In this document: in pieces, positions 54,057-62,996 of the stretch
How the letters are laid out: the number at the start of each line of letters is the position of its first letter
Position numbering within the stretch: the stretch's first letter is position 1
DNA from: Cellulophaga algicola DSM 14237
GTDB taxonomy: Bacteria > Bacteroidota > Bacteroidia > Flavobacteriales > Flavobacteriaceae
Direction: 5' to 3'
Assembly (NCBI RefSeq): GCF_000186265.1
Contig: NC_014934.1
Span: 620,001 to 684,000, forward strand
DNA: 64,000 bases
Notes under the pieces: generated by a model
Told to the model about the DNA's origin: nothing
The model's database searches: none
The model's input: only the letters and a program-made list of their open reading frames with translations
Program-made: the position numbers and the translations under genes

Positions 54057-54099
54057 GCAAGCAGTCGAGAACCTTGGAAATAAGGTATTTACTGCTTGT
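54057..54099. other. Nested hairpin
   Basis: Outer arms CAAGCAGT (54058-54065) and ACTGCTTG (54091-54098), inner arms ACCTT (54071-54075) and AAGGT (54082-54086). No T-run follows, so not an ordinary terminator. It lies in the 231-base gap between two lipoprotein genes. Confidence 0.4.
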
Positions 54100-54179
54100 T
54101 CAGACGAAAATTAAAACAAATTTCGTGTATTAACATTGCAATAGCTAAACCGCCAAAACCAATTTTAAAAAAAAAAAAA

Positions 54180-54626
54180 ATGAAGATCATCCTTACGTTT
54201 TTCTTTGCTATACTACTTGCTAATTCTTGTAAACCTTCCAATTCTGAATTATTGTATGGAACCTGGAAGCATTCTGAAGTTAGAGAGCAAAAAAATGATT
54301 ATGAAATAATGAACATTCAAGAAGGAACCTCTAGCGAAATAATATATGCGGAGACAGACTTAAAACAATCAAAAACCACTACAACAGTTCAAGACTTTTA
54401 TTTAGTTTTTGATAATGAAACAAACTATATAGAATACAAGGTAGGCATGGGGATGAAATTTGAGTTTAAACTTTCTAACGACACTATTTACAGCAATGGA
54501 GAACCAGAATTTGAAATAATCTCCGTTACGAATAAAGTACTGAATTTAAAAAAACTGAGAACAGGAAAATCAGTGAATTATATAAAGTCTAATGATGATT
54601 TATCGAAATTCGAGATACTTAACTAA
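54180..54626 (+). CDS. Small lipoprotein, lipocalin-like
   Basis: 148 residues from the ATG at 54180, giving the signal MKIILTFFFAILLANSCKPS (cysteine 17). The body begins SELLYGTWKHSEVR, the G-x-W of lipocalin-type lipoproteins. Preceded by a run of 12 A that ends at the start codon; slippage in it would not change the coding frame. No operon partner. Function unknown. Confidence 0.65.
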   Translation: MKIILTFFFAILLANSCKPSNSELLYGTWKHSEVREQKNDYEIMNIQEGTSSEIIYAETDLKQSKTTTTVQDFYLVFDNETNYIEYKVGMGMKFEFKLSNDTIYSNGEPEFEIISVTNKVLNLKKLRTGKSVNYIKSNDDLSKFEILN

Positions 54627-54736
54627 ATACTTACAACAAATCATGGGACTTGAACTTGTTTATTAATTCCCTGATTTTTTTAAAAATTTGGCTTTTAAAA
54701 ATAAAAGTTTTGGTTAAGTAATAAATCAAATTATTT

Positions 54737-55111
54737 ATGATGGTGAAGAAATACACGATTCAAAAAACACCCTTTGTAGTACCTACTACTGATGGTAAGC
54801 GAATAGAAGAACATTTTGGCAAGGCTAGCACTAATGAGGACCAAGTTAGTATCGCTCATATGATTGCTCCTCCAGGGTGGAGTGAACCTTTTCAAACGCC
54901 AGAGTTTGAAGAATACACCTATATTATTAAAGGGAAAAAACAATTTAGTGTAGATAACGAAATTATTATTTTAGAAGCTGGCCAATCTATAAAAATAGAA
55001 AGAAACACACGCGTACAATATTCAAACCCTTTCGATGAGGAATGTGAATATCTGGCCGTTTGCTTACCTGCTTTTGATTTTACAAAAGTTCATAGAGAAA
55101 ATTGCAAATGA
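54737..55111 (+). CDS. Cupin-domain protein
   Basis: 124 residues. Cupin_2 fold: PPGWSEPFQTPEFEEYTYIIKGKKQF and VQYSNPFDEECEYLAV. The first cupin motif usually offers G-x5-H-x-H, but here the histidines are replaced (WSEPFQTPE), so metal binding may be lost or different. The alpha/beta hydrolase gene starts inside its stop (ATGA), so they are translationally coupled. Confidence 0.8.
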   Translation: MMVKKYTIQKTPFVVPTTDGKRIEEHFGKASTNEDQVSIAHMIAPPGWSEPFQTPEFEEYTYIIKGKKQFSVDNEIIILEAGQSIKIERNTRVQYSNPFDEECEYLAVCLPAFDFTKVHRENCK

Positions 55112-55950
55112 AAAAAGCACTCAATAAATACATTCCTCTGTTTTACGGAAGCTATTTTAACTCTTTGGCTTTAGTCTCTAAAGAGAAAGCCGCACAGAAG
55201 GCGTTTGAGCTTTTTTGCACTCCTAGAAAAGGTTGTATTTTAGAACACCAAAAAGAATTTTTAAACCCTGCAAAAAGTGAAATAATTTCTGCTGAAGGAG
55301 TTCAGCTACAAACTTATAAGTGGCAGGGTAAAAAAGAAACAGTATTACTTCTTCATGGTTGGGAAAGCAATGTATTTCGTTGGAGGAATTTAATTGGCTA
55401 CTTACAAAATGAAGATTACAATGTAATTGCTTTTGATGCTCCTGGCCAAGGTAATTCATCAGGAAATATTCTTAATGTACCCTTATATACGCTTTGTGCA
55501 GAAAAAATTATAGCCACTTATAATCCAAAAATTATTATTGGTCACTCCATGGGTGGGATGACAGTGATGTATAATGAATACAAGCATCCAAACAACTCTA
55601 TTCAAAAAATAGTTTCTCTTGGCTCACCTTCTGAGCTTTCTGAAATTGTAACTGATTACCAAAATTTATTAAAATTCAACTCCACCGTAAAAAACAGTTT
55701 AAACAATTACTTTAAACGTCAATTCAAATTTACCATTGAGGAATTTTCTATTGCAAAATTTTCTAAAAAAATAACTAAAAAAGGATTGATCATTCATGAT
55801 GAGTTCGATAAAATAGCTCCTTATACTTCCGCAGAACAAATTCACCGAAATTGGAAAAATAGTCGTTTAATAAAAACAGAAGGTTTAGGACACTCCTTGC
55901 ATCAAGAAGTGGTAAATGAAGAAATTATTGCATTTTTAAAATCAGAATAA
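55108..55950 (+). CDS. Alpha/beta hydrolase
   Basis: 280 residues from the ATG at 55108, which overlaps the cupin stop as ATGA. Alpha/beta-hydrolase core: VLLLHGWESNVFRW (oxyanion-hole HG), nucleophile elbow IIGHSMGGMTVMY, aspartate near HDEFDKIAPYT, and final histidine in GLGHSLHQEV. Likely cytoplasmic esterase or lactonase; substrate unknown. Coupled to the cupin gene and 25 bases ahead of the VOC gene. Confidence 0.9.
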   Translation: MKKALNKYIPLFYGSYFNSLALVSKEKAAQKAFELFCTPRKGCILEHQKEFLNPAKSEIISAEGVQLQTYKWQGKKETVLLLHGWESNVFRWRNLIGYLQNEDYNVIAFDAPGQGNSSGNILNVPLYTLCAEKIIATYNPKIIIGHSMGGMTVMYNEYKHPNNSIQKIVSLGSPSELSEIVTDYQNLLKFNSTVKNSLNNYFKRQFKFTIEEFSIAKFSKKITKKGLIIHDEFDKIAPYTSAEQIHRNWKNSRLIKTEGLGHSLHQEVVNEEIIAFLKSE

Positions 55951-55975
55951 AAGATTATTTTAAAACAAAAAAAAC

Positions 55976-56401
55976 ATGTCAACTGTCACTCCTTTTCATA
56001 TTGCAATACCGGTGCATAATTTAGCAGAATGTAGAACGTTTTATCGCGATATATTAAATTGCGACGAAGGTAGGAGTAGTGATCATTGGGTTGACTTTAA
56101 TTTATTCGGACATCAATTAGTCATTCACTACAAACCAAAAACGGTAAAAGAAGACCTACACCACAACCCTGTTGATGGCCACGATGTTCCTGTACCTCAT
56201 TACGGCGTAGTATTACCGTGGGATGTCTTCCAAAGCTTTTCTGAAGAATTAAAAACAAAAGGTGTTCAATTCATCATTGAACCATATATAAGATTTGAAG
56301 GTTTAGTTGGAGAACAAGCCACCATGTTTTTCTTAGACCCTGCAGGTAATGCTTTAGAGTTTAAATCTTTTAAAGACATGGATCAATTATTTGCTAAATA
56401 A
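55976..56401 (+). CDS. VOC-family protein (glyoxalase/dioxygenase superfamily)
   Basis: 141 residues. [22 protein letters not shown] with a candidate metal histidine at 8, [18 protein letters not shown], and the end [13 protein letters not shown] (second-half glutamate). Metal-binding superfamily that includes glyoxalases, dioxygenases and resistance proteins; the exact member cannot be told. Third gene of a cupin/hydrolase/VOC set, which may form a small catabolic operon. Confidence 0.85.
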   Translation: MSTVTPFHIAIPVHNLAECRTFYRDILNCDEGRSSDHWVDFNLFGHQLVIHYKPKTVKEDLHHNPVDGHDVPVPHYGVVLPWDVFQSFSEELKTKGVQFIIEPYIRFEGLVGEQATMFFLDPAGNALEFKSFKDMDQLFAK

Positions 56402-56403
56402 GT

Positions 56404-57459
56404 TTATTTAAAAGTAATTGTAAACGTTGTACCCTCATTTACAGCACTGGTAACCGCTATTTTTCCTCCCATTTCTGTGATGTGACTATGCACCAAATAC
56501 AACCCAACTCCTTTACTGTCTTTTGTTGAATGAAATCTTTGGTTAAGATTAAAAATCTTACCCGCTACCTCTTTCATATCAAAGCCTAAACCATTATCAG
56601 AAAAGACAAGTATTTGCTCTCCCGCTACAATTTTAGATGCAATATTAATTTTAGGTAAAACATCTGGCTTTGCGTATTTAATGGCATTTGTAATTAAATT
56701 TAAATAGATACTCTCCATAAAATCTCTATTAAAAAAGAAGGCATCAAAAGCTGAAAAATCAGTTGTTATTTTGGCCCTAGAATCAAATATCAATGCGCTA
56801 ATAGAAGACTGCACTACGTGTAAAATTGCTGAAAGTGAAATTAATTCTCGAGAAGACTCTAGCTCCTCTGTTTCTGTTAATGAATCTACATAACTATTTA
56901 AAGAATCTCTAAGTCCTTCTGTAGAATTCTTAATCAAGTTAAACACCTGTAATGTTTCAGGATCTGTAATCTTATTTAAATCCAGAATATTACACAAAGT
57001 AAGCAAGTTGTTAACAGGAGATCTTAAGTCATGAGAAGTCTTAAAATTAAGGTTCTTAAGGTTTTTATTCTTCTTATCTAGAGCGAGTAAGTGTACTGCC
57101 CGTTCAGATTCTAATTTTTTCTTGTAGGTAATATTTTTTGCAATAGCATAAATCAAATTCTCATCTGGCAAAGGTATTGCTGTCCAGTCTAACCAAATAA
57201 TGTTACCAGATTTACTTATATACCTGTTCTCAAAATTTAGTAATGGAAGATTCTTTTTTAGATTTTTTCTGTTTGAAGCAGTCCTTAACCGATCTTCTTC
57301 ATAAATAAAATCACTTATTTTCCTAGAAAGTAATTCTTCTTTTGAATATTCTAAAAGATGAATTAATGCCGGATTTATTTTTTTTAAATACCCATCATAC
57401 CCCGCTATACAAAGCAAGTCACGCGACACTTCAAAAAAAGTTTCAAGACTATATGGCAT
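56404..57459 (-). CDS. PAS-domain sensor histidine kinase
   Basis: 351 residues. PAS/PAC domain (about 1-115), a short coiled coil, HisKA with H-box FKTSHDLRSPVNN (H143), then HATPase with N-box (NLITNAIKYA), and G boxes DNGLGFD and GVGLYLV. No membrane segment, no receiver domain. No neighbouring regulator. Convergent with the VOC gene; 71 bases ahead of folD on the same strand, with a terminator of folD's own between them. Confidence 0.88.
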   Translation of the reverse strand: MPYSLETFFEVSRDLLCIAGYDGYLKKINPALIHLLEYSKEELLSRKISDFIYEEDRLRTASNRKNLKKNLPLLNFENRYISKSGNIIWLDWTAIPLPDENLIYAIAKNITYKKKLESERAVHLLALDKKNKNLKNLNFKTSHDLRSPVNNLLTLCNILDLNKITDPETLQVFNLIKNSTEGLRDSLNSYVDSLTETEELESSRELISLSAILHVVQSSISALIFDSRAKITTDFSAFDAFFFNRDFMESIYLNLITNAIKYAKPDVLPKINIASKIVAGEQILVFSDNGLGFDMKEVAGKIFNLNQRFHSTKDSKGVGLYLVHSHITEMGGKIAVTSAVNEGTTFTITFK

Positions 57460-57476
57460 TAATTTTTATAAGTTAG

Positions 57477-57512
57477 AAAAAAATATTGAGACTTAAAGTA
57501 AAGCCTCAATAT
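57477..57512 (-). terminator. Intrinsic terminator after folD
   Basis: Arms ATATTGAG (57483-57490) and CTCAATAT (57505-57512), 14-base loop with an inner ACT/AGT pair, and an A-run to the left (U-tract on the minus strand). It ends the ffh-folD transcript. Confidence 0.55.
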
Positions 57513-57530
57513 CAAATGAAATAGCGACAA

Positions 57531-58415
57531 TTATTTTCTACTTCTATGACGTTCACGCGCCAATAAAGTATTTTTTAATAGCATTGCTATAGTCATAGGA
57601 CCTACTCCACCTGGTACAGGAGTAATAAAACTTGCTTTTTTACTTACATTCTCGAAATCTACATCGCCTGTAATATAATAGCCTTTTTCACAAGAATCAT
57701 CTGCTACACGAGTAATACCTACATCGATAATTACCGCATCGTCTTTAATCATTTCTGCTTTTAAGAATTTAGGAACTCCTAATGCAGAAATCACGATATC
57801 TGCTTGAGAAATAATTTGAGTAATGTTTTTCGTATGACTATGTGTTAAGGTTACGGTAGAATTTCCTGGCCACCCTTTTCTTCCCATTAAAATACTCATA
57901 GGCCTCCCTACAATATGACTCCTACCAATAACTACGGTATGCTTTCCTTTAGTATCTACATTATAACGCTCTAAAAGTTCTAATATCCCGAAAGGCGTTG
58001 CAGGAATAAACGTACTCATATCTAAAGCCATTTTCCCAAAATTCATAGGATGAAAACCATCTACATCTTTATCTGGATCTACAGCCAATAAAACTTTTTG
58101 AGTATCTATTTGTGGAGGCAATGGCAATTGTACGATAAACCCATCTATATCCTCATTCTTATTTAATTCTTCAATCTTATTTAAAAGCTCTAGTTCTGAT
58201 GTTGTACTTGGCATTCTAACCAAAGTAGATTCAAAACCAACTTTCTCACAAGATCTAACTTTACTACCAACATACGTTAGACTTGCACCATCACTACCCA
58301 CTAATATTGCTGCTAAATGAGGTACCTTTTCCCCTTTTTCACGCATTTTAGCAACCTGAATTGCAATCTCATCTTTTATTTCGTTGGATACTTTTTTCCC
58401 GTCTAATATTTCCAT
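57531..58415 (-). CDS. folD: Bifunctional methylenetetrahydrofolate dehydrogenase/cyclohydrolase
   Basis: 294 residues, normal length. Motifs: LTYVGSKVRSCEKVG (catalytic lysine at about 56), DGFIVQLPLPPQID, PATPFGI, GRSHIVGRPM, and PVPGGVGPMTIAML. It interconverts methylene- and formyl-tetrahydrofolate for one-carbon supply. It follows ffh by 48 bases on the same strand, an arrangement common in Flavobacteria from memory, so a shared transcript is likely. Confidence 0.96.
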   Translation of the reverse strand: MEILDGKKVSNEIKDEIAIQVAKMREKGEKVPHLAAILVGSDGASLTYVGSKVRSCEKVGFESTLVRMPSTTSELELLNKIEELNKNEDIDGFIVQLPLPPQIDTQKVLLAVDPDKDVDGFHPMNFGKMALDMSTFIPATPFGILELLERYNVDTKGKHTVVIGRSHIVGRPMSILMGRKGWPGNSTVTLTHSHTKNITQIISQADIVISALGVPKFLKAEMIKDDAVIIDVGITRVADDSCEKGYYITGDVDFENVSKKASFITPVPGGVGPMTIAMLLKNTLLARERHRSRK

Positions 58416-58463
58416 GGTATGGGTTACTTCGTTTATTAAGTAGTTATCTTAAGTTGTGTATTT

Positions 58464-59801
58464 TTATTGCATGCCTTTCATTGCACCCATCATTTGCATC
58501 ATCTTTTTGCCACCACCACCTTGCATCATTTTCATCATCTTACTCATCTGATCAAATTGTTTTAGCAATTGGTTTATTTCTTGAATAGATCTTCCACTAC
58601 CTTTAGCGATACGTTTTTTTCTACTAGCATCTAATTTTGCCGGCGTAGCTCTTTCTAATGGTGTCATAGAATGAATGATAGCTTCTACATGTTTAAAAGC
58701 ATCATCATCAATATCTAAACCTTTTAAGGCTTTCCCTGCACCAGGAATCATTCCCATAAGATCTTTGATGCTACCCATTTTCTTAATTTGCTGAATCTGA
58801 CTTAAAAAGTCATCAAAACCAAACTGATTTTTAGCAATCTTCTTTTGAATTTTACGACTCTCTTCTTCATCAAACTGCTCTTGAGCTCTTTCTACAAGGG
58901 ATACAACATCACCCATACCCAAGATACGTTCTGCCATACGTGCCGGATAGAATACATCAATAGCATCCATCTTCTCACCCGTACCAATAAATTTAATTGG
59001 CTTATTTACAACAGACTTAATAGAAATTGCGGCTCCACCACGTGTATCACCATCTAATTTGGTAAGGATAACCCCGTCAAAATTTAAGATATCATTGAAG
59101 GCTTTTGCTGTATTTACTGCATCTTGCCCAGTCATTGCATCTACTACGAATAAGGTTTCTTGTGGTTGAATTGCTTTATGAATATTAGCAATTTCATTCA
59201 TCATCTCCTCATCTACAGCTAAACGACCCGCGGTATCTATAATCACAACGTTATGACCGTTTGCCTTTGCATATGCAATACCTGCTTTAGAGATTGCTAC
59301 AGGATCTGTATTTCCTCGATCAGAAAATACCTCAACACCTATTTGTTCTCCCACGACCAGTAATTGATCAACTGCTGCAGGACGGTAGACATCACAAGCT
59401 ACTAATAGCGGTTTTTTTGTTTTTTTTGTTTTCAGGTAACTCGCAAGTTTCCCTGAAAAAGTAGTTTTACCAGAACCCTGCAAACCAGACATTAAGATTA
59501 CGGAAGGGTCTCCAGATAAGTTAATACCTTCAACATCACCCCCCATTAACGCAGTAAGCTCATCCTTTACCAACTTAACCATTAACTGGCCTGGTTGTAA
59601 TGCCGTAAGCACATCCTGACCTAAAGCTTTTTCCTTTACCGTATTGGTAAATTCTTTCGCTATTTTAAAATTGACATCAGCATCTAGTAAAGCTCGTCGA
59701 ACCTCTTTTAAAGTTTCTGCAACATTAATTTCTGTGATTTGACCATGCCCTTTTAGAACATGAAGTGCTTTATCTAACTTTTCGCTTAAATTATCAAACA
59801 T
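58464..59801 (-). CDS. ffh: Signal recognition particle protein
   Basis: 445 residues. N domain, then G domain with SGLQGSGKTTFSGKLA, DTAGR, TKLDGDTRGG, and M domain rich in Met (MSKMMKMMQGGGGKKMMQMM at the C-terminal end). It targets membrane proteins to the translocon with 4.5S RNA. No ffs RNA is visible nearby. First gene of the ffh-folD pair. Confidence 0.97.
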   Translation of the reverse strand: MFDNLSEKLDKALHVLKGHGQITEINVAETLKEVRRALLDADVNFKIAKEFTNTVKEKALGQDVLTALQPGQLMVKLVKDELTALMGGDVEGINLSGDPSVILMSGLQGSGKTTFSGKLASYLKTKKTKKPLLVACDVYRPAAVDQLLVVGEQIGVEVFSDRGNTDPVAISKAGIAYAKANGHNVVIIDTAGRLAVDEEMMNEIANIHKAIQPQETLFVVDAMTGQDAVNTAKAFNDILNFDGVILTKLDGDTRGGAAISIKSVVNKPIKFIGTGEKMDAIDVFYPARMAERILGMGDVVSLVERAQEQFDEEESRKIQKKIAKNQFGFDDFLSQIQQIKKMGSIKDLMGMIPGAGKALKGLDIDDDAFKHVEAIIHSMTPLERATPAKLDASRKKRIAKGSGRSIQEINQLLKQFDQMSKMMKMMQGGGGKKMMQMMGAMKGMQ

Positions 59802-59882
59802 AGTATTACCTTAATTATCAAGTGTTGCAAATTTAATAATAACAATGGGAAGTCTGAAGTTAGATTGCAAAAATATATGCAC

Positions 59883-59911
59883 AAAAAAAAGGCAGCTTTT
59901 TTACAGCTGCC
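59883..59911 (-). terminator. Intrinsic terminator after the repeat lipoprotein
   Basis: GGCAGCT (59891-59897) pairs with AGCTGCC (59905-59911), 7-base loop, A-run 59883-59890 that is the U-tract for minus-strand transcription. Ends the gene at 59938-61347. Confidence 0.8.
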
Positions 59912-59937
59912 CTTATTCAAATCTGAAACCTAAGTTC

Positions 59938-61347
59938 TTAATCACATTTTTTCGTCAAAAGAAGTGTTTCTTCTCCTTTTTCTAACTTAAATAAACCATC
60001 AGCACATTCTATCACTTTCCATTCTCCTCCGTAGTTTGCCAGAGTCATACTTAAATTGTTAAATGATAATGTTCCACTTTGTAAAGACCAGTTACCTTCT
60101 TCTACAACTGTATTATTAGCATCATAAACGTGTATGTTATTATTAGAAAAATCTATTAATAATTCTTCAGAGAAAGTACCGTCTACATTTGTAATTTTAA
60201 ATTTACACTGTCCTAATAATGCATCGTTTATATCTGCATCACTGCAAGCAGCAGCAGATTCATTACAATCTCTTTTTAATACATTTTGATATTCTAATTC
60301 TGTATTGTTATAAATATCTAAAGAAATTTCAGTCTCTGAATACTGAGTAATTTTCCATCTTTCAGAAATTAACTCTTGGTTGGCATTGTAAAAAATAATT
60401 GCACCAGCATCAATTTCCCAAGATGTATAACGGTCAGTGACACTTAAACCTCCATTTTCATCAACAAACTTAACTTCTCCCCCTTGAAGAAATTTAAGAT
60501 TTACTACGCCAATAAAAGTATCATTAGCATCTGTAAAGCTCCAAACACACTCCTTAAGTAAGCTTGCCACCTCATCATTAGAACCAGCTGTTGCCTCACA
60601 GCTTTTAGTTAAAACAATAGTTTCTTCTCCTTTTTTCAATTTAAATAACCCATCTCCACAGTCAATAACTTTCCATTCTCCTTCGTAGTTAGCTAAAGTA
60701 GCGCTTAAATTATTCATTTGTAACGTTCCATTTTGTAAAGACCAGTTCCCTTCATCTACTACTGTCGTATTAGCATTGTAAACGTGAATATTATTACCTG
60801 AAAAATCTACATATAACTCCTCAAAGAAAGAACCATCTAAGTTTGTAATTTTAAATTTACACTGTCCTAATAAAGCTTCATTTATATCTTCATCACTACA
60901 TAGTTCATTTTGGTTAGAATCACAAGAATCTTTTGCTGCCTCTAAAGCCGTAACTAGCTCGGCATTACTATTTATAGTAATTTTAGTACCATCGTACTTT
61001 TCTAAAGTAATAGGAAAATCTATTCCAACAACATCATTGTCTCCTAAACCTGTAAAAAACAACCTTAGTTCAGTATCATTATTTACAGTAACTGTGTTTG
61101 TAATTTCTAGGTTGATATTAAAACTGAATAAATCTATAGGATACACAAAGTCTATACATTCTATACTATTATTTTGACCCTCCTCTGAAGATGTATTTTT
61201 AATTAACGTAGCTGTAGCAGAAGAAGCCTCTATTGCATTACTATCATTATTGTCTGGTAATTCCTCAAACTCTTTTTGACAAGAGGTTAAAGTAAATGTT
61301 CCCATAAGTAGGGCTGCGAACATAAATTTTGCGAAAACATTTTTCAT
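59938..61347 (-). CDS. Lipoprotein with an internal duplication
   Basis: 469 residues. SpII signal LLMGTFTLTSCQKEF (cysteine 23). Two copies of a lipocalin-like domain of about 100 residues, 150-250 and 368-469, are near-identical in much of their length (both contain LLGQCKFKITN, IHVYNAN or IHVYDAN, and EGNWSLQ.GTL). A third, divergent copy (about 262-365, ECVWSFTDANDTF... to VLKRDCN) sits between them. Each ends in C-x-G/A-DGLFKLxKGEE and a Cys near the end, suggesting one disulfide per domain. Divergent from the ECF sigma operon; function unknown. Confidence 0.75.
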   Translation of the reverse strand: MKNVFAKFMFAALLMGTFTLTSCQKEFEELPDNNDSNAIEASSATATLIKNTSSEEGQNNSIECIDFVYPIDLFSFNINLEITNTVTVNNDTELRLFFTGLGDNDVVGIDFPITLEKYDGTKITINSNAELVTALEAAKDSCDSNQNELCSDEDINEALLGQCKFKITNLDGSFFEELYVDFSGNNIHVYNANTTVVDEGNWSLQNGTLQMNNLSATLANYEGEWKVIDCGDGLFKLKKGEETIVLTKSCEATAGSNDEVASLLKECVWSFTDANDTFIGVVNLKFLQGGEVKFVDENGGLSVTDRYTSWEIDAGAIIFYNANQELISERWKITQYSETEISLDIYNNTELEYQNVLKRDCNESAAACSDADINDALLGQCKFKITNVDGTFSEELLIDFSNNNIHVYDANNTVVEEGNWSLQSGTLSFNNLSMTLANYGGEWKVIECADGLFKLEKGEETLLLTKKCD

Positions 61348-61433
61348 AATAATTTGGTTTATTTTTTTGTTTTATAGCTCTATAACAACTCACTTCTACA
61401 AAACCCTACCATACCTTTTAATTATTTTTAAAA

Positions 61434-61441
61434 TACCTTTG
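61434..61441 (+). promoter_or_regulatory. -7 promoter element for the sigma-factor operon
   Basis: TACCTTTG, exact TAnnTTTG, 26 bases before the ATG at 61467. No clear -33 TTG. Confidence 0.4.
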
Positions 61442-61466
61442 GAAAATACTTTTTGATAATTGATTA

Positions 61467-61976
61467 ATGGATACACCGGAACAAAATGTTTGTGAGGAAG
61501 AAGTTTACAATGTATTATTTAAAGCCAATTCTAAAACGGTTTTTAACTATATATATTATAAATATGGAAATGAAGAGAAAGCCTATGATGTTGTACAAGA
61601 AGCTTTTATAAAACTTTGGGAGAACTGCGCTAAAGTTTCTGCAGAGAAAGCTAAATCGTTTGTATATACCGTTGCAAACAATTTGTATTTGAACGTGATT
61701 AAGGCCGAAAAAGTTCGCTTGAAATATGCAAAAGAAACGCTTGACGTATCTCACGAAACTCCAGATTTTATTCTTGAAGAAAAAGAATTTAAGAAAAAAT
61801 TAGAAACTGCTTTGTCTGATTTACCCGAAAACCAGCGTACCACTTTTCTATTAAATAGAATTGACGGAAAAAAATATAAAGAGATTGCCGAAATGGAAGG
61901 AGTTAGCATTAAAGCTATTGAAAAAAGAATGCATTTAGCGTTAAAAACATTACGTGAAAAAATTGACGGCATATAA
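61467..61976 (+). CDS. ECF RNA polymerase sigma factor, FecI type
   Basis: 169 residues. Region 2 (YYKYGNEEKAYDVVQEAFIKLWE) and region 4 (LPENQRTTFLLNRIDGKKYKEIAEMEGVSIKAIEKRM), the two-domain ECF layout. With the following FecR and STN-TonB receptor it forms the classic cell-surface signalling cascade: receptor to anti-sigma to sigma. Bacteroidota use this set to control uptake loci, often for glycans or peptides. It would be expected to control nearby genes, including the TonB gene. Confidence 0.93.
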   Translation: MDTPEQNVCEEEVYNVLFKANSKTVFNYIYYKYGNEEKAYDVVQEAFIKLWENCAKVSAEKAKSFVYTVANNLYLNVIKAEKVRLKYAKETLDVSHETPDFILEEKEFKKKLETALSDLPENQRTTFLLNRIDGKKYKEIAEMEGVSIKAIEKRMHLALKTLREKIDGI

Positions 61977-61980
61977 ATTG

Positions 61981-62015
61981 GTTGATGGTTGATGGTTGAT
62001 GGTTGATGGTTGATG
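61981..62015. repeat. Heptanucleotide tandem repeat, 5 copies of GTTGATG
   Basis: Five perfect units (61981-61987, 61988-61994, 61995-62001, 62002-62008, 62009-62015), 5 bases after the sigma-factor stop and 72 before the fecR ATG. Copy-number change would alter the spacing between the genes without touching either reading frame. Confidence 0.95.
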
Positions 62016-62087
62016 GAAAATAAAACCAGTAAATTTAAAGTAGGGTTTTTACCTAACTAATTGTTATAAGAATATAAAGCATAAATT

Positions 62088-62996
62088 ATGCAAGAGAATT
62101 ACCTAGCCAAATGGCTTAACAACGAATTAACCGAAGCGGAACTCGAGACTTTTAAAAAGTCTGATGCGTACGCTTCATATCAAAAAATTGCTGCTGTTTC
62201 TGCAACATTAGAAGCTCCTGAATTTGATATAGACAAAGCGCTTACTGACAGCAAAAATAAACGTACTACTCCAAAAGGGAAAGTCCTAAAATTAAATCCA
62301 TTTAAAAAATTAATGCGGGTCGCAGCCGTGGCCGCACTATTTATAACTACTGCATACTTTTTTATTAATTCTGATGAACATATAAAAACAGATTTAGCAC
62401 AAACAGAAATAGTAATATTACCTGATGCTTCTGAGGTTGTTTTAAATGCTGAATCAGAAATTGAGTATAACAAAAAGAACTGGAGTAAAAAACGCCTCCT
62501 TGAACTTAACGGGGAAGCTTATTTTAAGGTTGCTAAGGGGAAAAAATTTACAGTACAAACGTCTTCTGGAATTGTTCAAGTTTTAGGAACACAATTTAAT
62601 GTAGCGAATAGACCTAACTATTTTGAAGTCACCTGTTTTGAAGGTTTAGTTAGCGTTACTTACAAAAACAATACTTTGAAATTACCTGCAGGAACTTCAT
62701 TCTTAGTTTTAAATGATGAAATCGTTTCTACGGAAGCACCAAAAACAGACCAACCTTCATGGATCACTAATGAAAGTGCTTTTACCAGTATCCCATTAAA
62801 CTTTGTTTTAGCAGAGCTAGAGCGTCAATACAATGTTACTATTGAAACCAAGACTATAAACACGAACACCTTATTTACAGGAACGTTCACCAACAAAAAT
62901 ATAAATTCGGCGTTGAAGAGTATCTGTGTTCCAAATAACATATCGTATACAGTAGAGGGGAATAAAGTGATTTTACATGCCAAAAACGCAGAGTAG
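62088..62996 (+). CDS. FecR-family anti-sigma factor
   Basis: 302 residues. Short cytoplasmic N-terminus (about 1-78) for sigma binding, one membrane helix (about 79-101, RVAAVAALFITTAYFFI), then the periplasmic FecR domain (VILPDASEVVLNAESEIEY, LNGEAYFKVAKGKKFTVQT, VQVLGTQFNV) and the STN-like C-terminal DUF4974 (FTSIPLNFVLAELERQYNV). It holds the sigma factor until the receptor signals. Its end overlaps the receptor start by 20 bases. Confidence 0.93.
   Translation: MQENYLAKWLNNELTEAELETFKKSDAYASYQKIAAVSATLEAPEFDIDKALTDSKNKRTTPKGKVLKLNPFKKLMRVAAVAALFITTAYFFINSDEHIKTDLAQTEIVILPDASEVVLNAESEIEYNKKNWSKKRLLELNGEAYFKVAKGKKFTVQTSSGIVQVLGTQFNVANRPNYFEVTCFEGLVSVTYKNNTLKLPAGTSFLVLNDEIVSTEAPKTDQPSWITNESAFTSIPLNFVLAELERQYNVTIETKTINTNTLFTGTFTNKNINSALKSICVPNNISYTVEGNKVILHAKNAE

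Noticed and set aside
54168-54180. Poly-A run before the small lipoprotein as a phase-variation tract
   Set aside because: It ends at the start codon and lies outside the coding frame, so slippage would not switch the protein; AT-rich leader is the simpler view.
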